Shown: piece after piece, positions 51,708-59,900 of the stretch | Layout of the letters: every line of letters starts with the position of its first letter | How positions within the stretch are numbered: the first letter of the stretch is position 1 | Assembly (NCBI RefSeq): GCF_011299575.1 | Contig: NZ_CP049863.1 | Coordinates: forward strand, 2,294,001 to 2,358,000 | DNA from: Leucobacter viscericola | GTDB lineage: Bacteria; Actinomycetota; Actinomycetes; Actinomycetales; Microbacteriaceae | DNA length: 64,000 nucleotides | Reading direction: 5' to 3' | The notes under the pieces: generated by a model | Told to the model about the DNA's origin: nothing | The model's input: only the letters and a program-made list of their open reading frames with translations | Database searches by the model: none | Program-made: the position numbers and the translations under genes

Positions 51708-52928
51708 TCAGGCAGAGGTGGAGGTTGAGGATCGCGCCAGTGCCTTTTCAGCTCCCACCGAAACGCGGGCGATGAGCACGGTCGGCACGATGATGAGAAA
51801 GCTCACAAGCCCGGCACCGAGTGTGAAGATTCGAATGCCGAACGCCTCGGTGAGTGCCCCGCCGAGAAGCGGGGCGAAGCTTGAGCCCACGAGGTAAGCG
51901 CCCAGAAGTGGGCCAGACCAGCGGCCGCGAGCGTCGAGCCCCGCCGAGGTGGCGATGAAGAGCGCAAACGCGAAAGCGTAGATTGTGTTGACGCAGATGA
52001 TGAGCACGGCGAGCACTGTCGGGTCGGCGGTGAAACCGATGCAGATTTTGAGAGTGCCACCCAGTACGAGTGCGATGGCGAGTGGCACGGCTCGTCCCAT
52101 GCGATCGCCGAAGAGCGCGACAAGAAACATGCCGATGATGCCGCTCGCTGCGGCGAGGCTGAGCGTGAACCCGAGCTGCTGGTCACCGAGCCCGACGGCA
52201 TCGCCCAGAACGGGAGCCATGGTCCAGATGGCATCCTCGCTCGCGCCCCAGATGGGAAAGATGAGGAGCAGCGCGAAGCCCGCGATCGTGATGCGGCGCG
52301 GCTCGGCGATACGCAGCGTTGCCGTGACGTCGACCGGTTCGGCGTGCTCGGGAGAATCGGGAAGCCAAGCGGCGAATGCGAGGGCAACCAGTGAGATGAG
52401 GGCGAGTGTTCCGAAGACACTGCCCTGAGTGATGCCGAGAAGCGGGATCACCGCGAGAACGATGGTGACCAGAATCCGGTTGGTGAGACCGCTCGCGGCC
52501 GACACCCGATTCGGGTTGCGCAGCGCCGCAATGGCGGCACCCGAGGTTGAGATGGCTGCGCCCACGCCCGCGCCACCGATAATGAGGCCCCCGACCACAA
52601 CACCGGGCGAGGGAAACACGGCTGCGGCAACAAACGCGATCGTCGCGACGGTGAGCCCGATATACGCGAGGGGCCTGCGCTGTTTGCCCGATGCGAGTCG
52701 TGCCGTGCCAAGACCTGAAACGGCGGAGGCGAGTAGTGCCCAGGTCAGGATGTTTCCGCTGCTCGTAATGTCGAAGCCGAGTGCACCCAGCGCTGTCATG
52801 ATGAACGGGGCAAGATTTGCCATCATCAGGCTGGCGAGAGCGACGACAAAAACCGCGCTGCCATTGCGCAGCGTAAGCGGTTGACGCAACTCGATAGAGG
52901 CTGCTGGTGCGGAGACGTTTGTGCTCAC
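51708..52928 (-). CDS. MFS transporter
   Basis: 406 residues, about 12 helices. A short charged N-terminus precedes SAVFVVALASLMMANLAPFI. Between helices 2 and 3 is TARLASGKQRRPLAYIGLTV, a motif-A-like loop. The substrate is not evident. It is divergent from a TetR gene across a 138-bp spacer with a 17-bp palindrome, so it is probably an effux or uptake system induced by a TetR ligand, followed by the amidohydrolase gene. Start GTG 52928 with AGAGAG upstream. Confidence 0.85.
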   Translation of the reverse strand: MSTNVSAPAASIELRQPLTLRNGSAVFVVALASLMMANLAPFIMTALGALGFDITSSGNILTWALLASAVSGLGTARLASGKQRRPLAYIGLTVATIAFVAAAVFPSPGVVVGGLIIGGAGVGAAISTSGAAIAALRNPNRVSAASGLTNRILVTIVLAVIPLLGITQGSVFGTLALISLVALAFAAWLPDSPEHAEPVDVTATLRIAEPRRITIAGFALLLIFPIWGASEDAIWTMAPVLGDAVGLGDQQLGFTLSLAAASGIIGMFLVALFGDRMGRAVPLAIALVLGGTLKICIGFTADPTVLAVLIICVNTIYAFAFALFIATSAGLDARGRWSGPLLGAYLVGSSFAPLLGGALTEAFGIRIFTLGAGLVSFLIIVPTVLIARVSVGAEKALARSSTSTSA

Positions 52929-52978
52929 GAGTTCTCTCTAGTTCTTCTTCGACGACGGTGGCGACGGGTGCGAAATTA

Positions 52979-52995
52979 ATCGAAACAGTTTCGAT
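52979..52995. promoter_or_regulatory. TetR operator between the MFS and TetR genes
   Basis: ATCGAAAC-A-GTTTCGAT is a perfect 17-bp palindrome 51 bp before the MFS start and 71 bp before the TetR start. Confidence 0.78.
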
Positions 52996-53066
52996 GCGCG
53001 CGTTCATCTTGCCTGCTGTGAGAGGATCTGTCAAGACGCGCAGCAGACAATGAACGTGAGGTTGGT

Positions 53067-53690
53067 ATGGCGAGGCCACTCAAGGCTCTTCTGAGTCAAG
53101 AGATCATCGGACAGGCAGCAATTCAACTCGTTGACTCCGGGCGCGAACTCCAGGTGGTTCCCCTCGCGAAACAGCTTGGCGTGAGTGTTTCCTCTCTTTA
53201 CCACCATGTAGATGGCCGCGAGGGCATCATCCGCGCCATGCGGCAGGTCATGGTGAGCGAATACAAAAGCCCAGAGAGATCAGCCGCCGACTGGCGCGAG
53301 ACGTTGCGCAGGGAGGTCGAGCAGACCTGGATCATGTACGTGAGTCACCCGCGGGTACTGCAGCTCCTGATCACGGTGGTTATCAACGAGCCAGACGCGC
53401 TGAGCTTCTACGAGGTGTTGGCCGAAGCGCTCGAGCGGGCAGGGCTGCCCGACGAGGAAATCCTCACCACCATCGAGGCCATTGAGGCCTTCTCCATTGG
53501 TGCCGCGCTGGACGCACTCTCACCCGAGGTGCTGATCGATCCTGCCCACTCGGATGGCAAGCTCGCCACGCTCCTCCCGCACCACTCGAGTGGTGAGGTG
53601 CGAAACCGCGAGGTCTTTGAGCGCGGTCTTGAGCTGATCATTGATGGGATCGCCGCTCGGGTGGCTGCGGCCGCTGCGCGTTCGAACTGA
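53067..53690 (+). CDS. TetR family transcriptional regulator
   Basis: 207 residues. The helix-turn-helix lies at about 10-55 (QEIIGQAAIQLVDSGRELQV, then LGVSVSSLYHHVDGREGIIR). The C-terminal domain is of the TetR_C type with a central WIMYVSHPRVLQLLITVVIN helix. It most likely controls the divergent MFS-amidohydrolase unit and itself through the 17-bp palindrome. The ATG has GTGAGG upstream. Confidence 0.88.
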   Translation: MARPLKALLSQEIIGQAAIQLVDSGRELQVVPLAKQLGVSVSSLYHHVDGREGIIRAMRQVMVSEYKSPERSAADWRETLRREVEQTWIMYVSHPRVLQLLITVVINEPDALSFYEVLAEALERAGLPDEEILTTIEAIEAFSIGAALDALSPEVLIDPAHSDGKLATLLPHHSSGEVRNREVFERGLELIIDGIAARVAAAAARSN

Positions 53691-53707
53691 GTCCCGTCGC
53701 CCATCGC

Positions 53708-53721
53708 TACACTCGAATGCA
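53708..53721 (+). promoter_or_regulatory. Leaderless -10 element of the 2-hydroxyacid dehydrogenase gene
   Basis: TACACT at 53708-53713, then 7 nt, then ATG 53721; no Shine-Dalgarno. Confidence 0.5.
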
Positions 53722-54668
53722 TGACTGAGCTGATTGTTTCCCTGCCGAGTGACCCCGGGCTGCGCGAGGCTCTGGCGGATCAGCCCGGCGTCACTTTCGT
53801 CGATTGGGATCTCGAGGGGCCAGCTCCGAGCGAGCGCATCGACGTCGTGGTGCCGCCCTACTGGGGTGGCGCGAAGGAGTTCCATCTCCTCGCCAACATC
53901 GATGTGCAGCTCGTGCAGTGGCAGTCGATCGGCTACAACGGTGTCGATCGCTATCTGCCAGAGGGCATTCCGCTCGCGAACGCCGCGACCGTGCACGAGA
54001 CCTCAACCGCCGAGCTCGCTCTTGCGCTGACGCTCGCTGCGCAGCGGGGCATCGCTGAGTTTGTGCTCGATGGTGAGGCGCACCGTTGGGACCTGCGATC
54101 CTTCCCAAGCCTGGCCGATAAGCGCGTGCTGTTGATCGGATACGGCGGAGTTTCAAAGGCCATCGAGGCACGGCTCGCCGGGTTTGAGGTGGCGATCACG
54201 CGGCTCGCGCGCACGGCCCGCGAAGAAAAGAATCTCGCCGGCGAGACGGTGCAGGTGCTCGGCTTTGATTCGCTCCACGGTGCGCTCGCAGACGCAGATG
54301 TTGTCATTCTTGCGGTACCCCTCACATCAGAAACGAAGGGGCTCATGAACGCAGAAGCCCTCGGCGCCATGCCCGACGGTGCCCTGCTCGTGAACGTCGC
54401 CAGGGGTGCCGTGGTCGACACCGACGCCCTCGTTGCCGAGCTGCGTGCGGGCCGCCTGCGTGCGGCGCTCGACGTGACCGATCCCGAGCCCCTGCCCGAA
54501 GATCACCCACTGTGGGACTGCCCTGGAACCCTCATTACCCCGCACGTTGGTGGCGATTCAAGCGCGATGCTGCCGCGAATGGTCTCGCTGATCCGGCGCC
54601 AGATTGCGCATCTGCAGGCGGGTGAACGGCCAGAGAACCTTGTGCTCGGTGAGTGGCCAAGCGCTTAG
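53721..54668 (+). CDS. D-isomer-specific 2-hydroxyacid dehydrogenase
   Basis: 315 residues. NAD-binding VLLIGYGGVSKAIEARLAGF (GxGxxS variant of GxGxxG). The catalytic triad is indicated by LLVNVARGAVVDTDAL (Arg), VTDPEPLPEDHPLWDCPG (Glu) and ITPHVGGDSSAM (His). It is in the phosphoglycerate dehydrogenase-like group; the substrate may be a 2-oxoacid or glyoxylate/hydroxypyruvate. Given the aromatic and branched-chain 2-oxoacid genes nearby, phenylpyruvate-type substrates are conceivable, but the sequence does not decide. Confidence 0.9.
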   Translation: MTELIVSLPSDPGLREALADQPGVTFVDWDLEGPAPSERIDVVVPPYWGGAKEFHLLANIDVQLVQWQSIGYNGVDRYLPEGIPLANAATVHETSTAELALALTLAAQRGIAEFVLDGEAHRWDLRSFPSLADKRVLLIGYGGVSKAIEARLAGFEVAITRLARTAREEKNLAGETVQVLGFDSLHGALADADVVILAVPLTSETKGLMNAEALGAMPDGALLVNVARGAVVDTDALVAELRAGRLRAALDVTDPEPLPEDHPLWDCPGTLITPHVGGDSSAMLPRMVSLIRRQIAHLQAGERPENLVLGEWPSA

Positions 54669-54686
54669 TTGCCTCCTGGCCTGCCG

Positions 54687-54744
54687 TTTGCGGGTCACTT
54701 TTGTGCACTAAACGAGGTTTTAGCGCACAAAAGTGACCCGCAAA
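54687..54744. repeat. Palindromic repeat family B, copy 3
   Basis: Arms 54687-54712 and 54719-54744 pair at 25 of 26 positions, with the remaining pair G-U (TTTGCGGGTCACTTTTGTGC...). It starts 19 nt after the dehydrogenase stop. The left arm equals the left arm of copy 2 at 10131-10149 over 19 bases. Confidence 0.88.
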
Positions 54745-54746
54745 TG

Positions 54747-54812
54747 CTGGGCTGGGCTGGGCCGGGCTGGCTGGGCCGGGCGGGACCGGACTGGCCGGGC
54801 TGCGCGGGCAGA
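54747..54812 (+). repeat. G-rich tract with a canonical G-quadruplex motif
   Basis: GGG runs at 54749-54751, 54754-54756, 54759-54761 and 54764-54766 are separated by 2-nt loops, and more GGG runs follow. It begins three bases after family B copy 3. Confidence 0.7.
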
Positions 54813-55063
54813 CAAAACGACAGTATTCGCCTGACAAACTGCCACGGGCGAGCGCAACATGGGCCAATTCGATAGTGTCGGAACGGTGCGCACGCACCGA
54901 AAGACGTACGCCCCCATCCCGCATATCGCACCCACTCACTCGTAACTACCCGTTCGCGAGTGATAGCCACGGCTCATAGGCGAGCCCGGCGCCCAGCCAC
55001 GACGGCTGACCCGGATGGAGCACGAGAACACTCAGCACGTTTGTCAGAGAGGACAGCACGTTC

Positions 55064-57475
55064 ATGCATTTACTCAATCCATCTCGGTCGAAGGCCAGGG
55101 GACGGAACAGAATTCTCGGCGCCGTGGGGGCCGCCGTCATCATTGTTCCGCTTGCGTTTACCTCGACCACCGCGCTCGCGGCGCCCTACACGCCGCCGGG
55201 CGCGGCCGAGGCAATCGCCTCAAACACCTACCTGCCCGACTACGTGAAGGAGTACGCGAGCCAGGCCAACGCCGCCAACGCGTTTGAGCACGTTCGCCAC
55301 CTCGCCGTCGACATCGGCCCTCGTGTTGCGGGAACGGCCGCGGAAGACGCCGGTATCCAGTACGTGAAGTCGCAGCTCGAGTCGTACGGCTTCACGACCG
55401 AGGTCGAAACGTTCCCGGTGAGCGCGTCGACATACGCCAATGTGACGCCAAGTCGGGACACGGGGTTGCAGGTGAGCTGGCAGTATCGCCCCGCCGCGAA
55501 CGCACTCTTCACCGGATCGGGCGCACCAGTAGTCGCGGAGGTAGCCGATATTGGATCCGGCGCGACTATTACGCCCGCCGCCGTGAACGGCAAGTTTGTG
55601 TTGGTCGATTGGAACGCAACCGCGGCGACGCGCAACGCCATCATCACCGACCTGGTGGCGGCTGGTGCCGCGGGCATCATCTTCACGATGACCACCGACA
55701 ATAGCTCGCTCGCAAACCCTGGCACCGTTCCCGCCGCGGCGGCCGGCATTCAGGTGCTCGGGGCAGCGTCGGGTCAGGGGGCGAGGATCAGGGAACTCCT
55801 GGCGACCGGCCCTCTGACACTCAGCATCAAGACCGAGCAGAGCCGCACTACAAGCTCCAACGTGGTCGGTGTTCGCCCGGCCGTTGGCGACACGAACGGC
55901 ACCGCCCCGATCGTGTACATCGGCTCGCACATCGACTCCGTTGTGGGCAGCCCCGGCGCGAGCGACAACGCGTCTGGTGTTGGCATTATGCTCGAGACCG
56001 CGCGCATCATGAGTAAGTACTCACTCGACACCGAGATTCGTGTTGGGGCCTGGGGTGCCGAAGAGAAGGGTGTGGTCGGCTCGAAATTCCATGCGCAGAG
56101 CCTGACCCCCGAGGAGATCGCACGTACCTACGGCGCTTGGAACATGGACATGGCTGGCACCTCGTTCGCGGGAACCGCTTCGCAGCCCACCGAGTTCTGG
56201 GGTCTCTCCGTCGACGAGAATGATGACGACAACAAGGTGCTGAACCAGGCGAACGCCGTTTCCGAGCACACCGATCGCGGTGCGATGAACCGTGGGTATG
56301 TTGGCCGGAGTGATCACCAGTCGTTCCGCGACGTTGGCATTGACGCCGCCGTGTTCAGCTGGATGTACTGGTCGAAGCCGACCTCTATTGTGCTCGAGCC
56401 GACGTACCACAAGCCTTCCGACACCATCGATAACATCTCGCAGGATCGTCTGGGGATCGCCTCGGAGTTGATCGGTGGATCCGCCTTCCGTGCCTCGCTG
56501 AACACCGTGAACGTGAAGGTCACCGACGAAAACGGCGGCAAGGCCGAGGGTGTTCCCGTTGCTATGTCGTGCGGTGACGATGATGGCTGGCGTAAGGTCG
56601 GCACCACTAACGACGAGGGTGTTGCCTCGGCGCTCGCCCCGCACGTTGACTGCGACGTTGCGGCTGTTGCCACGAACGGAGCCGTTGGTGCCACACTCGG
56701 CAAGACCATCGCGGGTGAAACCGATGTTGAGATCCCGTTGATCCTCGATAAGACAGCCCCCGCGGTGTCGATCACGACGAACAAAGCGGCACCGGTTTCG
56801 GGTTGGTACACCGGCCCGGTAGATCTGATCGTGACCGCTCGTGACGAGGTTGACCAGGCGCCCGACCTTGAATACTCACTCGACGACACCACCTGGAGTG
56901 CCTACGCGGCGCCCGTCACGGTGGCCGCCGAGGGAACAACCGCGTTCAAGGCCCACGCGACTGACGGGGCAGGTAACGTCGGCGAAGCCACCCACGAGGT
57001 GAAGATCGACTCCATTGCGCCGACACTCACCGCGACCGCGAGCAGCGTCACGCGCGGAACTGTGTCGGTGTCGGCTAAGGACGAAACCTCGGGTGTCGAC
57101 TCCATTGAGTATCGCCTGCTGCCGAAGGGCAAGTGGACCTCGTTTGAAGCGGCAGCTCCGGCGGCCACAGCTGGGATGACCGCGGCGCTCGCGAGTGGTG
57201 ACGTGATTCGTGGAACGTTGCCGATTGGCGCCGACGCCACAAGCGTCGCGATTCGCGCAACCGATGTCGCTGGCAACACGAGTGCACTTGCGAGTGTGGA
57301 GTTCGAAGCGGGACCGCCCAAGGTGATTCCGCCCGAGGGCATCACGAAACCCAACGATCCGCTCGCCACAACCGGTGCTGAGCAGTCTGTCGGCATCGGT
57401 GCGCTCGTTGCGGCATTGCTGACCGCGGGCGGTATCTCGCTCTACGCAACGCGCCGCAGGCGCGCAAAGGCGTAA
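55064..57475 (+). CDS. Wall-anchored M28 family aminopeptidase (LATTG)
   Basis: 803 residues. Signal peptide about 1-45 (ending TTALA). The peptidase M28 domain spans about 75-480, with an inserted PA-like domain at about 130-260. Likely zinc ligands and the catalytic acid are in YIGSHIDSVVGSPGASDNAS (His, Asp), AWGAEEKGVVGS (Glu-Glu), NMDMAGTS (Asp) and RSDHQSF (His). Residues about 485-760 are Ig-like modules (DKTAPAVSITTNKAAPVSGW). The sorting signal LATTG is at 767-771, then a hydrophobic helix and TRRRRAKA. It trims peptides at the cell surface. Third LAxTG protein in the window. Confidence 0.9.
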   Translation: MHLLNPSRSKARGRNRILGAVGAAVIIVPLAFTSTTALAAPYTPPGAAEAIASNTYLPDYVKEYASQANAANAFEHVRHLAVDIGPRVAGTAAEDAGIQYVKSQLESYGFTTEVETFPVSASTYANVTPSRDTGLQVSWQYRPAANALFTGSGAPVVAEVADIGSGATITPAAVNGKFVLVDWNATAATRNAIITDLVAAGAAGIIFTMTTDNSSLANPGTVPAAAAGIQVLGAASGQGARIRELLATGPLTLSIKTEQSRTTSSNVVGVRPAVGDTNGTAPIVYIGSHIDSVVGSPGASDNASGVGIMLETARIMSKYSLDTEIRVGAWGAEEKGVVGSKFHAQSLTPEEIARTYGAWNMDMAGTSFAGTASQPTEFWGLSVDENDDDNKVLNQANAVSEHTDRGAMNRGYVGRSDHQSFRDVGIDAAVFSWMYWSKPTSIVLEPTYHKPSDTIDNISQDRLGIASELIGGSAFRASLNTVNVKVTDENGGKAEGVPVAMSCGDDDGWRKVGTTNDEGVASALAPHVDCDVAAVATNGAVGATLGKTIAGETDVEIPLILDKTAPAVSITTNKAAPVSGWYTGPVDLIVTARDEVDQAPDLEYSLDDTTWSAYAAPVTVAAEGTTAFKAHATDGAGNVGEATHEVKIDSIAPTLTATASSVTRGTVSVSAKDETSGVDSIEYRLLPKGKWTSFEAAAPAATAGMTAALASGDVIRGTLPIGADATSVAIRATDVAGNTSALASVEFEAGPPKVIPPEGITKPNDPLATTGAEQSVGIGALVAALLTAGGISLYATRRRRAKA

Positions 57476-57490
57476 TAGGCGCGATCACCC

Positions 57491-57532
57491 GGGCCCACCT
57501 TGCCAGGTCATTGAACCGTGCAAGGTGGGCCC
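57491..57532 (+). terminator. Hairpin terminator after the M28 peptidase
   Basis: Perfect 13-bp arms 57491-57503 and 57520-57532 (GGGCCCACCTTGC) around a 16-nt loop, starting 16 nt after the stop codon. Only two T follow. Confidence 0.75.
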
Positions 57533-57657
57533 TTAAACGGTCTAAATCGTGACAATCCGGCGCCCTCGCATCCAAAAGGTAACGATTTGTCTATCAGATT
57601 GCTGCTTTGCCCTCACAAGTGTTTGGCGCAACACTAAACTGCTGGAAAGCGGCGGCG

Positions 57658-57696
57658 ATGAGGCCCGCACGCTTCCCCCTCAGCAACGAAGCTTAA
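57658..57696 (+). other. Possible 12-codon upstream ORF before the aminotransferase
   Basis: ATG AGG ... GCT TAA encodes MRPARFPLSNEA, ending 16 nt before the aminotransferase ATG. GGAAAG lies 9 nt before it. One Phe only, so it is not an obvious attenuator peptide. It may be chance. Confidence 0.25.
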
Positions 57697-57712
57697 GGAT
57701 ACAGAAGGCACA

Positions 57713-58786
57713 ATGGTGTACCAGCGAGAAGTCGTCGCGTCGCTCCCTGCATACGTTCAGGGCAAGTCGATCCCGAACGCGGTCAAGCTCTCATCGAACG
57801 AAAACCCGTACCCTCCACTGGCGTCCGTGCTTGAGACGGTTCGTGAGCAGGCCGGTTCCTTCAACCTGTACCCAGACATGTCGGCTCGGGATCTGGTCGA
57901 ACGCATCGCGCGTCACCTCGATGTGAGGCCCGAAGAGGTTGCCGTGGGTGCCGGATCCGTTGAGGTTGCCGCCCAGCTGATTCACGCGTGTGCAGGCGAG
58001 GGCGACGAAGTGATGTTCGCGTGGCGCTCGTTCGAGGCGTATCCGATTTTGGTGCGGGTTGCCGGGGCGACTCCCGTGCCGGTGCCACTCACCACGGACG
58101 ACCGGCACGACCTCGACGCCATGCTTGCCGCGATCACCGAGCGCACGAGACTGATCCTCGTGTGCACACCGAACAACCCGACCGGCGCCGTGGTGACCCG
58201 CGACGAGATGCAGTCATTTCTAGACCGTGTGCCCAGCGACATCCTCGTTGTTATTGACGAGGCCTACACACACTTCGACGACGACCCCGATTCGGCCAGC
58301 GGCCTCGAGTTCTTCAGAAACTACGACAACGTTGCCGTGCTGCACACCTTCTCGAAGGCGTACGGCCTGGCGGGGCTGCGGGTCGGTTATGCGGTGGCTC
58401 ACGAAGAGGTCGCCGCGAACCTGCGCCGTGTCGCCGTGCCCTTCGGAGTGAGCGCGCTCGCGCAAACAGCCGCGATCGCCTCGCTTGACGCCGAAGAAGA
58501 ACTGCAGGATCGCATCGACCTTATCCGCGAGGAACGTTCCCGGGTGCTGGCAGCGCTCCGCGAGGGCGGCCTGGAGGTGTTCGACTCCAGGGGCAACTTC
58601 ATTTGGCTGCGCACGGGAGCAAACACTGTGGCGATTGACGAGGCGCTGCGTGAACGCGGTATCGTTGCTCGCGCCTTCCCAGGAGACGGTATTCGGGTCA
58701 CCATCGGCACGCCCGAGATGAACGATGGCTTTATCGCCGCTATTCTGAGCGCGGCAAGACTAAACGAACCTTCCTTGATTTCCTGA
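57713..58786 (+). CDS. pat: Aromatic amino acid / histidinol-phosphate-type aminotransferase
   Basis: 357 residues, PLP fold type I, class II. Motifs: KLSSNENPYPPL, VAVGAGSVEVAAQLIHAC, VCTPNNPTGAVVTRDEM, VVIDEAYTHFDDDP and the PLP lysine in LHTFSKAYGLAGLRVGYAV. Actinobacteria carry HisC for histidine and a paralogue, Pat, for phenylalanine and tyrosine. No his genes are nearby while an aromatic-type importer follows after 36 bp, so Pat is preferred. It interconverts phenylpyruvate and phenylalanine. Confidence 0.85.
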   Translation: MVYQREVVASLPAYVQGKSIPNAVKLSSNENPYPPLASVLETVREQAGSFNLYPDMSARDLVERIARHLDVRPEEVAVGAGSVEVAAQLIHACAGEGDEVMFAWRSFEAYPILVRVAGATPVPVPLTTDDRHDLDAMLAAITERTRLILVCTPNNPTGAVVTRDEMQSFLDRVPSDILVVIDEAYTHFDDDPDSASGLEFFRNYDNVAVLHTFSKAYGLAGLRVGYAVAHEEVAANLRRVAVPFGVSALAQTAAIASLDAEEELQDRIDLIREERSRVLAALREGGLEVFDSRGNFIWLRTGANTVAIDEALRERGIVARAFPGDGIRVTIGTPEMNDGFIAAILSAARLNEPSLIS

Positions 58787-58822
58787 AATACATCCGCAAT
58801 ACCAGTTAGGAGAAGAGTCACT

Positions 58823-59812
58823 ATGAAGAAACGAAAGCTTGCAGCAGGTCTCGCCCTCGCGGCGGCCAGTGCACTTGTTCTCGCGGGCTGCAGCAGCAGC
58901 GGCGATGACAAGGGTAAGACCGATGACAGCGCGAAGTCGTACTCGATTGGGGTTATTCAGCTGGTGCAGCACCCCGCTCTTGATGCCGCAACCAAGGGCT
59001 TCCAGGACGCATTCAAAGATGCCGGCGTTGACGTCAAGTGGGACGTAAAGAACGCAAACGGTGAGCAGGCAACCGCCGTCACCATGGCACAGGGCTTCGC
59101 GTCCGGTGGTTCAGACCTGGTGCTCGCGGTGGCAACCCCCGCTGCGCAGGCAGCCGCGCAGGCGATCACCGACAAGCCGGTTCTGTTCACCGCCGTGACC
59201 GATGCTGTGTCGGCCGAGCTCGTGAAGTCCAACGACAAGCCCGGTGGCAACGTGACCGGTACGAGCGATGCTGCTCCGATCGAGGATCAGCTGAAGCTGC
59301 TGAAGGAGATCGTTCCCGACGCAAAGACCGTTGGCATCGTCTACAGCTCGGGTGAGGTGAACTCTGAGGTGCAGGTAAAGGCCGCGAAGGAGGCCGCGAA
59401 GGGTCTTGGTCTTGAGATCAAGGAAGCAACCGTCACCACCGCAAACGACATCGCGCAGGCCGCTGAGTCGCTCGGTGACGTTGACGCGTTCTACGTACCG
59501 ACCGACAACACCGTCGTGTCGGGCATCTCCGCACTGGTGCAGGTCGCAGAGACGAAGCAGATCCCGATCATTGGTGCCGAGTCGGGCACGGTCGAGGGTG
59601 GCGCTGTTGCGACACTCGGAATCGACTACACCAAGCTTGGTCACCAGACCGGCGAGATGGCACTGAAGATTCTGCAGGACGGCGCGGATCCCGCAACCAT
59701 GCCCGTTGAGGTTTCGAAGGAGTTCACCTACGTGGTCAACCCCGACGCCGCGAAGCGCATGGGTGTGACGATCCCGAAGGATATCCTCGATAAGGCCGAC
59801 ACTGTCGGATAG
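58823..59812 (+). CDS. ABC transporter substrate-binding lipoprotein, TrpX type
   Basis: 329 residues. Lipoprotein signal: KKRKLAAGLALAAASALVLAG followed by C, giving a lipobox LAGC with the modified Cys near residue 23. The body is an ABC_sub_bind (DUF534) protein: IGVIQLVQHPALDAATKGFQ, LVLAVATPAAQAAAQ, TGTSDAAPIEDQLKLLKEIV and YVPTDNTVVSGISALVQVA. TrpX-family members bind tryptophan or other aromatic amino acids. It is followed by a 13-bp hairpin, then permease and ATPase genes. The ATG has AGGAGAAG upstream. Confidence 0.9.
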   Translation: MKKRKLAAGLALAAASALVLAGCSSSGDDKGKTDDSAKSYSIGVIQLVQHPALDAATKGFQDAFKDAGVDVKWDVKNANGEQATAVTMAQGFASGGSDLVLAVATPAAQAAAQAITDKPVLFTAVTDAVSAELVKSNDKPGGNVTGTSDAAPIEDQLKLLKEIVPDAKTVGIVYSSGEVNSEVQVKAAKEAAKGLGLEIKEATVTTANDIAQAAESLGDVDAFYVPTDNTVVSGISALVQVAETKQIPIIGAESGTVEGGAVATLGIDYTKLGHQTGEMALKILQDGADPATMPVEVSKEFTYVVNPDAAKRMGVTIPKDILDKADTVG

Positions 59813-59820
59813 TTGTTCGA

Positions 59821-59861
59821 TCTGCTGGGTGGGAGGGCGCTCGCTCGGCCCACCCAGCAGA
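59821..59861 (+). terminator. Intra-operon hairpin after the binding-protein gene
   Basis: Perfect 13-bp arms 59821-59833 and 59849-59861 (TCTGCTGGGTGGG) in the 88-bp spacer before the permease gene. Such hairpins often let the binding protein be made in excess by blocking exonucleases or stopping part of transcription. Confidence 0.65.
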
Positions 59862-59900
59862 CCAACCACTCCATTCGACGCAACATAGAAAGACCAGTTC

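Larger units (their letters stand above)
54669..55063. other. 395-bp spacer with a palindrome and a G-quadruplex-type tract
   Basis: No gene is seen. It holds family B copy 3 (54687-54744), then a G-rich tract (54747-54812), then about 250 bp leading to the M28 peptidase start, which has GAGAGGA upstream. The promoter of the peptidase gene should be in the last part, but I cannot place it with confidence. Confidence 0.65.
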
